From: Mesonia sp008017825
GTDB lineage: Bacteria > Bacteroidota > Bacteroidia > Flavobacteriales > Flavobacteriaceae
DNA length: 64,000 bases
Direction of reading: 5' to 3'
Assembly: GCF_008017825.1 (NCBI RefSeq)
Contig: NZ_VRLS01000052.1
Span: 248,001 to 312,000 of the forward strand
Part shown: one piece after another, positions 26,410 through 34,419 of the stretch
How positions within the stretch are numbered: position 1 is the first letter of the stretch
How the letters are laid out: each line of letters opens with the position of its first letter
Program-made: the position numbers and the translations under genes
The notes under the pieces: model-generated
Database searches by the model: none
Seen by the model: only the letters and a program-made list of their open reading frames with translations
Told to the model about the DNA's origin: nothing

Positions 26410-26745
26410 CTAATCGGTTATCGAATCAAGAATAGATTGTAAGATTGAAAGACAAACACTAAAAATAAGCGCCCACCAAAATCCGTCTACCTCAAAACCA
26501 CCAATTAAACCATCTGCTACCAATATGATAAAAGCATTGATAACCAGTAGAAATAAACCTAATGTAACAATCGTAACAGGAAGTGTTAATAACACTAAAA
26601 TAGGCCTAACGATTAAATTAAGTAAGCCTAAAATAACCGCTACGATAATAGCCGTAACATAACTAGAAGTGGTGACTCCTGGTAAAATTTCAGCCAAAAT
26701 AACTACTAATATAGCTGTAACAAGAATTTTAAGAATGAGTTTCAT
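26410..26745 (-). CDS. Phage holin family 4 (four-helix) membrane protein
   Basis: A 111-residue, almost wholly hydrophobic protein with four predicted membrane helices, matching the family named after mycobacterial four-TM phage holins (PF04020-like pattern: PGVTTSSYVTAIIVAVILG, LLNLIVRPILVLLTLPV, GGFEVDGFWWALIFS). Despite the name, these proteins are widespread chromosomal genes of unknown function, and no phage genes are nearby. Single gene between tig and the GDSL lipoprotein. Confidence 0.85.
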   Translation of the reverse strand: MKLILKILVTAILVVILAEILPGVTTSSYVTAIIVAVILGLLNLIVRPILVLLTLPVTIVTLGLFLLVINAFIILVADGLIGGFEVDGFWWALIFSVCLSILQSILDSITD

Positions 26746-26771
26746 ATATCTATCTAAGTTTATTCTAAAAA

Positions 26772-26808
26772 TAAGAAAGGCATTCTAGATATAGAATGCC
26801 TTTTTAAA
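26772..26808 (-). terminator. Terminator after the GDSL lipoprotein gene
   Basis: Stem AAGGCATTCTA, loop TATC, TAGAATGCCTT, with T-rich sequence after it on the minus strand and TTTTT on the plus strand. Confidence 0.8.
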
Positions 26809-26823
26809 AAAATTAACTTTCAA

Positions 26824-28398
26824 CTAGTCTCCTAAAGAAGGATCACCGCTATAATCTCCAATGTTTACACTTGGTATAGTAGCATTGTAAGTTGTATTAA
26901 TAGATTTTATAATTTCATTAGCTATAAAAGCATACCCTCTAGGGGTTAAGTGAATTCCATCTAAAGAAAAAGCTCCTCCAGTAGCAAATTCTCCCGTTAT
27001 AGAACCACCATCAAAAGAAATACCAGAAGTAGCCACTCTTTCCAATATCGCATTAGCGTCTACAAAAGCTAAACCTTTATCTGCAGCGATAGATTCTATA
27101 ATTTGATTAAACGCCGCTGTCGCAGTCGCCACCTCTTCTTGTTCTGATGGAATTAACACAAATTGATCTTGCATAGGATAAGTTACTCCGTTTACTGCTA
27201 ACTGACCAGCAATTTCTTGTGGCACACCTACACCAACTAATTCTGCCAAACGATCCTCATTTAAAGTACCAATTACAGAAGAACTTGGCAATACTAACAA
27301 ATCATTTTCATTTGCTTGTCTTGCTTGTCCATATTGCGCTCCATAAATAGCTGCTGTTTGTGGGTCTAAACCACCTGCAACAAGTACTTGAGTCAATTGA
27401 GCAGAAATATTTGCCAAAGATTCATCTTGAACAACAATACCACTTGCCCCCGTAGTAGAAAACTGAATTGATCTTTCAGGCACACCTAAGAATGCGAAAG
27501 CTTGATTTAACTGAGCGTATGTAGCATTTAAAGTTGGAATTTGATCACCTAAAGTAGCAGGCGATAAAGGATTAAATGGCACCGTATTAAAGTAAGGAGT
27601 TGAAGTTACATTTGGAATATTCAAAACGACCCCAGCACTTGCTGATCCTAAAAGCGCATCCACTTCTTGACTGTATACAGATGCAAAAACATTAGTATCT
27701 GTAATATCATTGCTTCCATACGTAGCAGGATCTAAATTTCCTTGCTGACTAACTCCTGCCCCACCAGCGGAAGCATAACCTAACACATCGTTATTTCCTA
27801 TCCATAAACTAAAGAACGTTGGGTTTTGCGCCACGGCGTCCCCCAATACTGTTGCCTCTGCAGAAGAACGAAAACGTACGAAATAAGGATTTGATTGACC
27901 TGTAGACACACCTGCTACATTTCCATAACCTGGAGCCATTAGGTGATAACTTTTCGCCCCAGGAACTCCCATATTATTAAAAGATCCCGTAAGTGTATTT
28001 GAAATTTCTGTAGTTGGAGTTCCCGAAATTGGTGTTGGTGCTGGCGCACCATTTACAACAGATAACGTCAAACGGTTATTTGCTATTTGATCACCTTGAA
28101 GTAAAAGTCCGCCAAGGTTATCATTCATTAAAGGCTGAGTAAAATCTCCTCCACCTACACGCTCAAACTGTTGTGCTAAAATATTAGGATAAGAATTTTT
28201 TTGCCCACTAACATACAACGCATTATCTGCATAACCTGCTGTTAAAGAATTTCCTACCGCAACATAATTGCTAAAATCTGCACTTCCTTGGTCATATACC
28301 TTATCATCTTCAACAGATTCATCAAACTCTGGTTCACAAGCCACCAATCCTAAAGCTAGAACTGCAGCATATTTTATATAATTTCTCATTGTTATCAT
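26824..28398 (-). CDS. SGNH/GDSL-family hydrolase lipoprotein
   Basis: Predicted exported lipoprotein esterase or lipase-like enzyme of 524 residues. The lipobox LGLVAC gives a lipidated Cys21, followed by an acidic stretch typical of surface-directed Bacteroidota lipoproteins. The catalytic-site blocks are VGNSLTAGY (Ser51), WIGNNDVLGY (block III, GxND) and GIHLTPRGYAFIANEI near the end (Asp/His). Length exceeds ordinary GDSL enzymes because of large inserts between blocks. The start may be the second ATG at 28389. Only five bases after the FadL gene stop, so the porin and this enzyme are an operon and may handle a common lipid or ester substrate (inference). Confidence 0.85.
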   Translation of the reverse strand: MITMRNYIKYAAVLALGLVACEPEFDESVEDDKVYDQGSADFSNYVAVGNSLTAGYADNALYVSGQKNSYPNILAQQFERVGGGDFTQPLMNDNLGGLLLQGDQIANNRLTLSVVNGAPAPTPISGTPTTEISNTLTGSFNNMGVPGAKSYHLMAPGYGNVAGVSTGQSNPYFVRFRSSAEATVLGDAVAQNPTFFSLWIGNNDVLGYASAGGAGVSQQGNLDPATYGSNDITDTNVFASVYSQEVDALLGSASAGVVLNIPNVTSTPYFNTVPFNPLSPATLGDQIPTLNATYAQLNQAFAFLGVPERSIQFSTTGASGIVVQDESLANISAQLTQVLVAGGLDPQTAAIYGAQYGQARQANENDLLVLPSSSVIGTLNEDRLAELVGVGVPQEIAGQLAVNGVTYPMQDQFVLIPSEQEEVATATAAFNQIIESIAADKGLAFVDANAILERVATSGISFDGGSITGEFATGGAFSLDGIHLTPRGYAFIANEIIKSINTTYNATIPSVNIGDYSGDPSLGD

Positions 28399-28403
28399 TT
28401 CTA

Positions 28404-29666
28404 TTATAAATTAAATGTTACACCCAAACCTGCTAAAAAAGCGTTACTCTTATAGGTTCCTTCAAATGGTACACTTTGCCCATTTTCTGTATAAAAATCA
28501 TAAGAGGCATCAATTTCATTAAATCTTAGGTAAGTTACAGAGGCATCTAAAGCAAATCTCTTACTTAATTGGTAAGAAAAACCACCGGTAAATCCGTGGG
28601 AATCATTTCTTGGTGTTTCTGGAGCAAAATAACCTGATTGTACTGGAGACTCATCTAAGTAATATCCTGCTCTTAAGGTTAATTGATCTAGAGCTTCATA
28701 CTGTAAACCAAATCTATAAGTAGAAGCATTTTTGTAGTTTCTAGGGTTAGAAGAATCTGGAACACCTTCTGGTTCAAAATCAATCAACAAATCATTATAA
28801 ACACTCCAATAAGCTCTGTTATAATCAAATGCGAACAACCACTTATCTAGGAAGCTGTAAGATAAACCTACAGTCATTTCGGCAGGCATTGGTAAAGAAG
28901 CATCAAAATTCACCGTTCCATTTTGTACTGGTGACAATGGAGAGTTAGGCACATTAGAGAAAGTAGCGTCACCGTTTTCTGCTTCTAAGATAACTTCAGA
29001 ACGGTAATTAAATCCTATTCTAAAATTTTCTGTTGGAGTAAACATCCAAGAAGCAGACCAGCCCCAATTGGTAACGTTAGAAGCATCAATTTCTACATTA
29101 GATCGATCTCCTTGTTCATCTGTAAGAGTTCTATTCACGTTTCTATTAAAGTTTACACCTCCTGTTACATAAATTGGACCACCACCAATACTAAAATATT
29201 CAGATAATCTTAATGAAACTAACGGCTGAATATAAATAGCCTGTAAATCAATATTATTAACTAAATGTGATCCCGCCCAATCTGTTGGATATTCTACTGT
29301 ACTTCCATAAGGAGAATAAGCACTTAACCCTACTGAGAGAAAATCGGTTACTTTATATGAAGCGTAAAAATAAAAGGGTGTCCCTATTGGGTTATCTGTT
29401 TCTGCAAACTGGCCAGATTCTACATTTTGCCATTTTACATTAGACATAACACCTGTTACACCAGCTGATATATTTAATTTGTTTTCTAAATAAACTAATC
29501 CTGCGGGGTTAAAGAAAGCCAATTCTGCACTGTTAACGACTGCCACTCCCGTGTGCCCCATTGCCAAAGCTCTTTGACCCTGAGCGCTCACTCGATAACC
29601 ACCTGCATACGTAACACTCGCAGCAAGCAAAAATGCTGCAAAAAATAGTAGTTTTTTCATAATCAT
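28404..29666 (-). CDS. OmpP1/FadL family outer-membrane transport protein
   Basis: Beta-barrel porin of the FadL/TodX type that takes up hydrophobic molecules such as long-chain fatty acids. Signal peptide (about 1-21, ending TYAGG) and the family N-terminus YRVSAQGQRALAMGHTGVA with SAELAFFNPAGL are clear; alternating barrel strands continue to the terminal aromatic-rich GLGVTFNL. Length 420 is normal. The start may be the third codon (also ATG). A consensus promoter lies 30 bases upstream. Heads an operon with the GDSL lipoprotein. Confidence 0.93.
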   Translation of the reverse strand: MIMKKLLFFAAFLLAASVTYAGGYRVSAQGQRALAMGHTGVAVVNSAELAFFNPAGLVYLENKLNISAGVTGVMSNVKWQNVESGQFAETDNPIGTPFYFYASYKVTDFLSVGLSAYSPYGSTVEYPTDWAGSHLVNNIDLQAIYIQPLVSLRLSEYFSIGGGPIYVTGGVNFNRNVNRTLTDEQGDRSNVEIDASNVTNWGWSASWMFTPTENFRIGFNYRSEVILEAENGDATFSNVPNSPLSPVQNGTVNFDASLPMPAEMTVGLSYSFLDKWLFAFDYNRAYWSVYNDLLIDFEPEGVPDSSNPRNYKNASTYRFGLQYEALDQLTLRAGYYLDESPVQSGYFAPETPRNDSHGFTGGFSYQLSKRFALDASVTYLRFNEIDASYDFYTENGQSVPFEGTYKSNAFLAGLGVTFNL

Positions 29667-29695
29667 AGAAGATATATTAAGTTATTTCATTATTT

Positions 29696-29725
29696 CAAAT
29701 TTAGCATAAAATAGAATATAGGCAA
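29696..29725 (-). promoter_or_regulatory. Promoter of the FadL-GDSL operon
   Basis: Minus strand TTG (29723-29725), 19 bases, TAAATTTG (29696-29703): exact match to the flavobacterial consensus TTG-N19-TAnnTTTG. Confidence 0.65.
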
Positions 29726-29760
29726 GCATTTTTGAGAAATATTATGCAGGCATAGTAAAT

Positions 29761-30534
29761 TTATGAGAATTTATCAATAAAAGCCATAATTATTTGAAAA
29801 AAATCATCTGACTTTTCTGCGTGAACCCAATGCCCCGCATCTTTAATTGTTACTAAGTTACTTTTAGGAAAGTGAGATTTTATTAACTCTCTGTCGTCTT
29901 TACGGATGTAATTAGAGTTCCCCCCACTTACAAATAAAGTATCCTTTTCAAATGTATCGTTCTCCTCTAAAGCTTTTCCTACACTCTCCACTTTTTCTTT
30001 TAAGATGTCTAGATTCATTCTTAAAGCCAACTTCCCTTTCTCCTTCCAGTACAGGTTTTTTAAAAGAAATTGTCTTACTCCCCATTCTGAAATATACTCT
30101 TCTAATTTTTCATCGGCTAAGCCTCTAGAGTCTAACTCTGCATTTTGTAGCATAGTTAAGCCTTCTAAAATGGTTTGGTGATGAGGCTCATAATATTTTG
30201 GAGCGATATCTACTACGATTAGGTTGTCTATTAAATTTGGATATTTCGTCGCCACCTTCATCGCAGTTTTCCCTCCCATAGAATGACCTAGCAAAATAAT
30301 ATTTTTTAGATTTTTTTCTTCACAATATTCCTTAATGTCCTCTGCCATTAGTTCATAACTAAACTCATCTGTATGCGGACTACGACCGTGATTTCTTTGA
30401 TCAACCAAATGAACTTGAAACCCCTTTTCTGAGAATTCTTTTCCTAAAGTTTTCCAGTTATCACCCATTCCTAAAAAACCGTGCAGAATGACAAATGGCT
30501 TCCCTTCTCCTATTACTTTTGAATATAATTTCAT
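29761..30534 (-). CDS. Alpha/beta-fold hydrolase (YbfF-like esterase)
   Basis: Cytoplasmic serine hydrolase of 257 residues. The oxyanion region is HGFLGMGDNWKTL (about 18-30), the nucleophile elbow GHSMGGKTA (Ser85), and the histidine lies in DAGHWVHAEK near residue 240. The sequence LVDQRNHGRSPH matches the YbfF-type esterase group. Substrate unknown. Its ATG overlaps the pdxJ stop by one base (TAATG), so it is translationally coupled to pdxJ; the metabolic link, if any, is unclear. Confidence 0.88.
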   Translation of the reverse strand: MKLYSKVIGEGKPFVILHGFLGMGDNWKTLGKEFSEKGFQVHLVDQRNHGRSPHTDEFSYELMAEDIKEYCEEKNLKNIILLGHSMGGKTAMKVATKYPNLIDNLIVVDIAPKYYEPHHQTILEGLTMLQNAELDSRGLADEKLEEYISEWGVRQFLLKNLYWKEKGKLALRMNLDILKEKVESVGKALEENDTFEKDTLFVSGGNSNYIRKDDRELIKSHFPKSNLVTIKDAGHWVHAEKSDDFFQIIMAFIDKFS

Positions 30535-31247
30535 TACTGAAGTAGTTTTAGGTATTTATGAATAACTGTTTCTAAACCTTCATAAAGCGACTCTGCAATT
30601 AACGCATGACCTATAGAAACTTCCAATAAACCAGGAATATTTTTTTTAAAAAACTCAATGTTCTGCAATGATAAATCATGACCTGCATTTATCCCTAAAC
30701 CTAAATCATTGGCAATTTCCGCGCAAGCGATATAAGGTTTAATAGCATCATGATTTCCTTTTTCATATTCGCTAGCAAAATCTTCTGTGTATAACTCTAT
30801 TCTATCTGCTCCCGTATGTATTGCATTTTTAATCATTTCGGGATTAGGGTCTACAAAAATAGATGTACGAATACCTTTACTCTTAAACTCAGAAATTACT
30901 TCGGTTAAAAACTCCTTATTTTTAACTGTATCCCAACCTGCATTAGAAGTAATAGCATCTACCGCATCTGGAACCAAGGTAACTTGCGTGGGTTGATTTT
31001 GGATAACTAGATCTATAAATTTTGTAACAGGATTACCTTCTATATTAAATTCTGTCTTTACCACAGGCTGCAAATCCCTTACATCTTGGTAAGTTATATG
31101 TCGCTCATCTGGTCTTGGATGCACTGTTATTCCCTGTGCTCCAAATTCTTCAATATCCTTTGCAGCTTTTACTACATTGGGGATATTACCACCACGTGCA
31201 TTTCTTAAGGTGGCTATTTTATTGATATTAACACTTAATTTTGTCAT
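30534..31247 (-). CDS. pdxJ: Pyridoxine 5'-phosphate synthase PdxJ
   Basis: Last enzyme of the DXP-dependent vitamin B6 route: condenses 1-deoxyxylulose 5-phosphate with 3-amino-2-oxopropyl phosphate. The sequence MTKLSVNINKIATLRNARGG, HPRPDERHI, PDAVDAITSNAGWD and ELYTEDFA, plus the final GHALIAESLYEGL, are family-typical. The earlier ATG at 31286 would add 13 residues but would put a -7 promoter element (31267-31274) inside the gene; the start at 31247 gives the usual MTKLSVNI start. First gene of the pdxJ-hydrolase pair. Contains an exact copy of the iterated motif. Confidence 0.96.
   Translation of the reverse strand: MTKLSVNINKIATLRNARGGNIPNVVKAAKDIEEFGAQGITVHPRPDERHITYQDVRDLQPVVKTEFNIEGNPVTKFIDLVIQNQPTQVTLVPDAVDAITSNAGWDTVKNKEFLTEVISEFKSKGIRTSIFVDPNPEMIKNAIHTGADRIELYTEDFASEYEKGNHDAIKPYIACAEIANDLGLGINAGHDLSLQNIEFFKKNIPGLLEVSIGHALIAESLYEGLETVIHKYLKLLQ
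30717..30729 (-). repeat. Iterated motif CGCTTNCGCGGAA, copy in pdxJ
   Basis: Exact copy, N = G, read on the minus strand. In the gene it codes A-C-A-E. Confidence 0.75.
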
Positions 31248-31266
31248 AGGTTTGTCTTTAGCTTTA

Positions 31267-31274
31267 CAAAAATA
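31267..31274 (-). promoter_or_regulatory. Candidate -7 element for pdxJ
   Basis: Minus strand TATTTTTG fits TAnnTTTG, 19 bases before the chosen pdxJ ATG. No clear -33 partner. Confidence 0.45.
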
Positions 31275-31335
31275 CAAAGTTGCCATTCTTTCATGTGGTA
31301 TAATTTAATTAATTTGCAGTTAAAACGCACAGAGT

Positions 31336-31995
31336 ATGCTATTGTCTAATTACATTATTAAGGATATTGAAATCCAATCTGTAAATCAGCCTATAAAGAA
31401 TTTGAAAAAGCTTTTTAACGAACTTACCTATACACATATTCCAGTCGAAAAGGATGGAGTTTTTATAGGTTCTATTAGCGAAAATGATTTAAGATGCTTT
31501 GATAATGAAAAAACTTTAGAGGATTATCAATATGCTCTGGAGCGATTTTTTGTTCGTGACACCGAAAATTGGCTAGAAGTTTTAAAAAACTTTAGCGTTA
31601 ACAATGCCAACCTTATGCCGGTATTAGAAGATAAATCTAATAAATACCTTGGTTACCTTGAATTAGGAGATATTATGTCTTTCTTTAATGAAACTCCATT
31701 TTTAAATGAAAGCGGTGCCATTTTAGTGGTTGAAAAAAACTTTACGGAATATTCTTTTAGTGAAATTAGTCAGATTATAGAATCATCAAACAATAAATTA
31801 TTAGGTGCTTTTGTAAGTAAAATTGAAAATGATGTAGCAGAAATCACTATAAAAACCAATATTTCTGGAGTTAATGATGTAATCCAAACCTTAAGACGAT
31901 ACGGCTACAATATTCTAAGCTCACACGAAGAAGACACTTACACCAAAAACTTACAAGAAAGATCTGACTACCTAGATAAATACCTGAATATATGA
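31336..31995 (+). CDS. CBS-domain protein
   Basis: A 219-residue cytoplasmic protein. Two CBS motifs (about 1-60 and 62-120; HIPVEKDGVFIGSISENDL and LMPVLEDKSNKYLGYLEL) would form one adenine-nucleotide-sensing Bateman module. The C-terminal part (about 125-200, with TIKTNISGVNDVIQTLRRYG) looks like an ACT-like fold. No enzyme domain is attached, so it is probably a regulator. Its stop overlaps the nadK ATG (ATGA), which suggests that it senses nucleotides and works with NAD kinase; that link is inference. Confidence 0.85.
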   Translation: MLLSNYIIKDIEIQSVNQPIKNLKKLFNELTYTHIPVEKDGVFIGSISENDLRCFDNEKTLEDYQYALERFFVRDTENWLEVLKNFSVNNANLMPVLEDKSNKYLGYLELGDIMSFFNETPFLNESGAILVVEKNFTEYSFSEISQIIESSNNKLLGAFVSKIENDVAEITIKTNISGVNDVIQTLRRYGYNILSSHEEDTYTKNLQERSDYLDKYLNI

Positions 31996-32876
31996 AAGTA
32001 GCAATTTACGGACAGTTTTATCATAAAAACTCCGGTCAGTATATTCAAGAGCTTTTAGACGCCCTAGAATTACAAGATATACAAGTAGAGATTGAAGCTA
32101 ATTTTCTTAAAATTATTAATGAAAATAGTAGCATAGAGAAGCAATACACCAATTTTTCTACCTTTACAAAACTTGATAGTTCCTATCAATTATTTTTTAG
32201 TATTGGTGGAGACGGTACGATTTTAAAAAGCATCAATTTTGTAAGAGACTTAGACATTCCTATCGTTGGTATTAACACAGGAAGATTAGGTTTTTTAGCA
32301 ACTATACAAAAAGAGAACATCAAAAAAATGATGTTAGCTATAAAGGAAAAAAAATACTCTATATCAAAAAGAGAATTAATCACCATTGCAACATCTCCAC
32401 AAAACGATAGTCTTTCTAATATGAACTTTGCTTTAAATGAGATCGCAATTAGTAGAAAGAACACCACTTCGATGATCACCATCGAGACTTGGCTAGACGG
32501 CAAATACCTAAATGCGTATTGGGCAGACGGTTTAATTATTGCTACGCCAACTGGTTCAACAGGTTACTCTTTAAGTTGCGGAGGTCCAATTATAGACCCT
32601 AAAACTAAAGCGTTAGCTATAACACCTATTGCTCCTCACAACTTAAACGCAAGACCTTTAATGATTCCAGATAACACAGAGCTAACACTTAAAGTTTCCG
32701 GAAGAGAAAATGAGTTTTTAGTTTCGTTAGATTCACGATTAACCAGTCTTCATAACGATACCACCATCACCATTAAAAAAGCACCTTTCACTATAGGTTT
32801 AGTTCTATTAAATGAAGATAGTTTCATCAAAACTCTAAGACAAAAGTTACTTTGGGGAGAAGATAAAAGAAACTAA
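31992..32876 (+). CDS. nadK: NAD kinase
   Basis: Phosphorylates NAD to NADP, the only route to NADP. The catalytic GGDGT motif is at 72-76 (Asp74), followed by GINTGRLGFLA, the substrate motif NEIAI and the Gly-rich stretch TPTGSTGYSLSCGGPI. Length 294 is normal. It overlaps the CBS gene by four bases; about 100 bases with a promoter element separate it from the DUF6089 gene. Confidence 0.97.
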   Translation: MKVAIYGQFYHKNSGQYIQELLDALELQDIQVEIEANFLKIINENSSIEKQYTNFSTFTKLDSSYQLFFSIGGDGTILKSINFVRDLDIPIVGINTGRLGFLATIQKENIKKMMLAIKEKKYSISKRELITIATSPQNDSLSNMNFALNEIAISRKNTTSMITIETWLDGKYLNAYWADGLIIATPTGSTGYSLSCGGPIIDPKTKALAITPIAPHNLNARPLMIPDNTELTLKVSGRENEFLVSLDSRLTSLHNDTTITIKKAPFTIGLVLLNEDSFIKTLRQKLLWGEDKRN

Positions 32877-32954
32877 AACAATAAAAACGAGTATAATTTG
32901 TTAATCATAGAAGTACAAAAACCATATAAATTAAGTTAGAGAAAACTTAATTCA

Positions 32955-32962
32955 TATATTTG
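32955..32962 (+). promoter_or_regulatory. Candidate -7 element for the DUF6089-uppS-bamA run
   Basis: TATATTTG fits TAnnTTTG and lies 17 bases before the ATG at 32980. The -33 position is not a clear TTG. Confidence 0.45.
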
Positions 32963-32979
32963 CAAACTTTTGAAAATCT

Positions 32980-33672
32980 ATGAGGTATTTAATTGCTGTG
33001 ATAACCATACTTATGTGTGTGAAAGATATACGTTCTCAAACCTATGAAATTGGCCCCTATATAGGAGGTGCTAATTATATTGGTGACGTAGGATCTACTA
33101 GCTATATAGCTCCAAAAAGCTTACTAGCTGGAGGTATTTTTAAATGGAATAGAAGTAAAAGACACTCTTTTAGATTTTCTATTCTTCACACTTCTTTAGA
33201 GGCAGATGATAAAAATTCTGATGAAAACAGGAGACAAGAAAGAGGGTATTCATTTAAAAATGAAATTACCGAGGCTTCTTTAGGCATTGAATACACGTTC
33301 TGGGAGTGGAATCTTCACAACCTTAAGCCTCAACTCACACCCTATTTATATACAGGTTTAACAGGAGTTTTTACTGACAATCAATATGTAGACAGGACCA
33401 ATCGTATTGTTCCTGGTGATAATAAAATTACGGCAGCCATCCCTATGGTTATAGGAGTAAAAGGCACTTTAAACACCAATTGGGTTTTAGGAATTGAAGC
33501 CGGTGCTCGTTACACCTTTACCGATAACCTTGACGGAAGTAATCCTGAAGAGTTTGACGGTGGTGAAGTTTACCCTTCTTTTGGTAATCCCAACACAAAT
33601 GATTGGTATATGTTTGTAGGAGTCACCTTAACTTATACCTTTGGCCGAAAACCTTGTTATTGCGCTTTTTAA
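32980..33672 (+). CDS. DUF6089-type outer-membrane beta-barrel protein
   Basis: Exported protein of 230 residues. A signal peptide (about 1-19, ending RSQT) is followed by EIGPYIGGANYIGDVGS and alternating barrel-like strands; the C-terminus is YTFGRKPCYCAF with two cysteines. It resembles the small OmpW/PorT-like barrels that stand before uppS and bamA in flavobacteria. Function unknown. Its TAA overlaps the uppS ATG (TAATG), so the two are translationally coupled, pointing to an envelope role. Confidence 0.75.
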   Translation: MRYLIAVITILMCVKDIRSQTYEIGPYIGGANYIGDVGSTSYIAPKSLLAGGIFKWNRSKRHSFRFSILHTSLEADDKNSDENRRQERGYSFKNEITEASLGIEYTFWEWNLHNLKPQLTPYLYTGLTGVFTDNQYVDRTNRIVPGDNKITAAIPMVIGVKGTLNTNWVLGIEAGARYTFTDNLDGSNPEEFDGGEVYPSFGNPNTNDWYMFVGVTLTYTFGRKPCYCAF

Positions 33673-34412
33673 TGAATTTGAAAGAAAAAATAAATAAACA
33701 AAAGCTTCCACAACACATCGCCATAATTATGGACGGTAACGGTAGGTGGGCAAAAAAACAAGGCTTTTTAAGAGCTGTAGGTCACGAAAAAGGAACAGTT
33801 GCGGTTAGAGAAACCGTTGAAATTTGTGCCGAAACAGGTGTAAAAAACTTAACTCTTTTCGCTTTTTCTACAGAAAACTGGAACCGACCAAAATTAGAAG
33901 TTAAAACCCTTATGAAGTTATTGGTTTCTTCTCTTAAGAAAGAAATTAAAACTTTAATGGACAACAACATACAGCTTAAAGCTATTGGTTGTTTAGATAA
34001 TTTACCCTCCAAGGCTAAAAAAGAATTAGAAGAAGTAATTGAAAAAACTTCTAACAATAATTTAATGACCCTAACATTAGCACTTAGCTACGGTTCTAGA
34101 GAAGAACTTTTAAGTGTCATAAAAAGAATAAGCGAAAAGGTTTCAGCGCAAGAAATTGAAACCAGTGAAATTAATGAAGATTTCGTACAGCAGCATTTGT
34201 ACACTCACGATCTACCCGATGTAGATTTATTGATTAGAACAAGTGGAGAACGTCGTATTAGTAATTTCCTGTTGTGGCAAATCGCTTACGCGGAATTATA
34301 TTTTACAGATATTTTGTGGCCAGATTTCCGCAAAGAAGACTTATTAGAAGCAATACTAAATTATCAAAACAGAGAACGAAGATTTGGAAAAACCAGTGAA
34401 CAAATCAATTAA
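33672..34412 (+). CDS. uppS: Isoprenyl transferase (undecaprenyl diphosphate synthase)
   Basis: cis-Prenyltransferase that makes the C55 lipid carrier for peptidoglycan and surface glycans. The catalytic motif is HIAIIMDGNGRWAKKQG (Asp21); FSTENWNRP and the substrate-binding RTSGERRISNFLLWQIAYAE are present. The 246 residues from the ATG at 33672 match the family; the longer frame back to 33603 lies inside the DUF6089 gene. Followed after seven bases by bamA. Holds an exact copy of the iterated motif near its end. Confidence 0.96.
   Translation: MNLKEKINKQKLPQHIAIIMDGNGRWAKKQGFLRAVGHEKGTVAVRETVEICAETGVKNLTLFAFSTENWNRPKLEVKTLMKLLVSSLKKEIKTLMDNNIQLKAIGCLDNLPSKAKKELEEVIEKTSNNNLMTLTLALSYGSREELLSVIKRISEKVSAQEIETSEINEDFVQQHLYTHDLPDVDLLIRTSGERRISNFLLWQIAYAELYFTDILWPDFRKEDLLEAILNYQNRERRFGKTSEQIN
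34283..34295 (+). repeat. Iterated motif CGCTTNCGCGGAA, copy in uppS
   Basis: Exact copy, N = A, plus strand. In the gene it codes A-Y-A-E. Confidence 0.75.
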
Positions 34413-34419
34413 TATATTG

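Noticed and set aside
26410..26745. Holin-family gene as sign of a prophage
   Set aside because: No integrase, capsid, tail or lysin genes nearby; this four-helix family is a common chromosomal gene in Bacteroidota.
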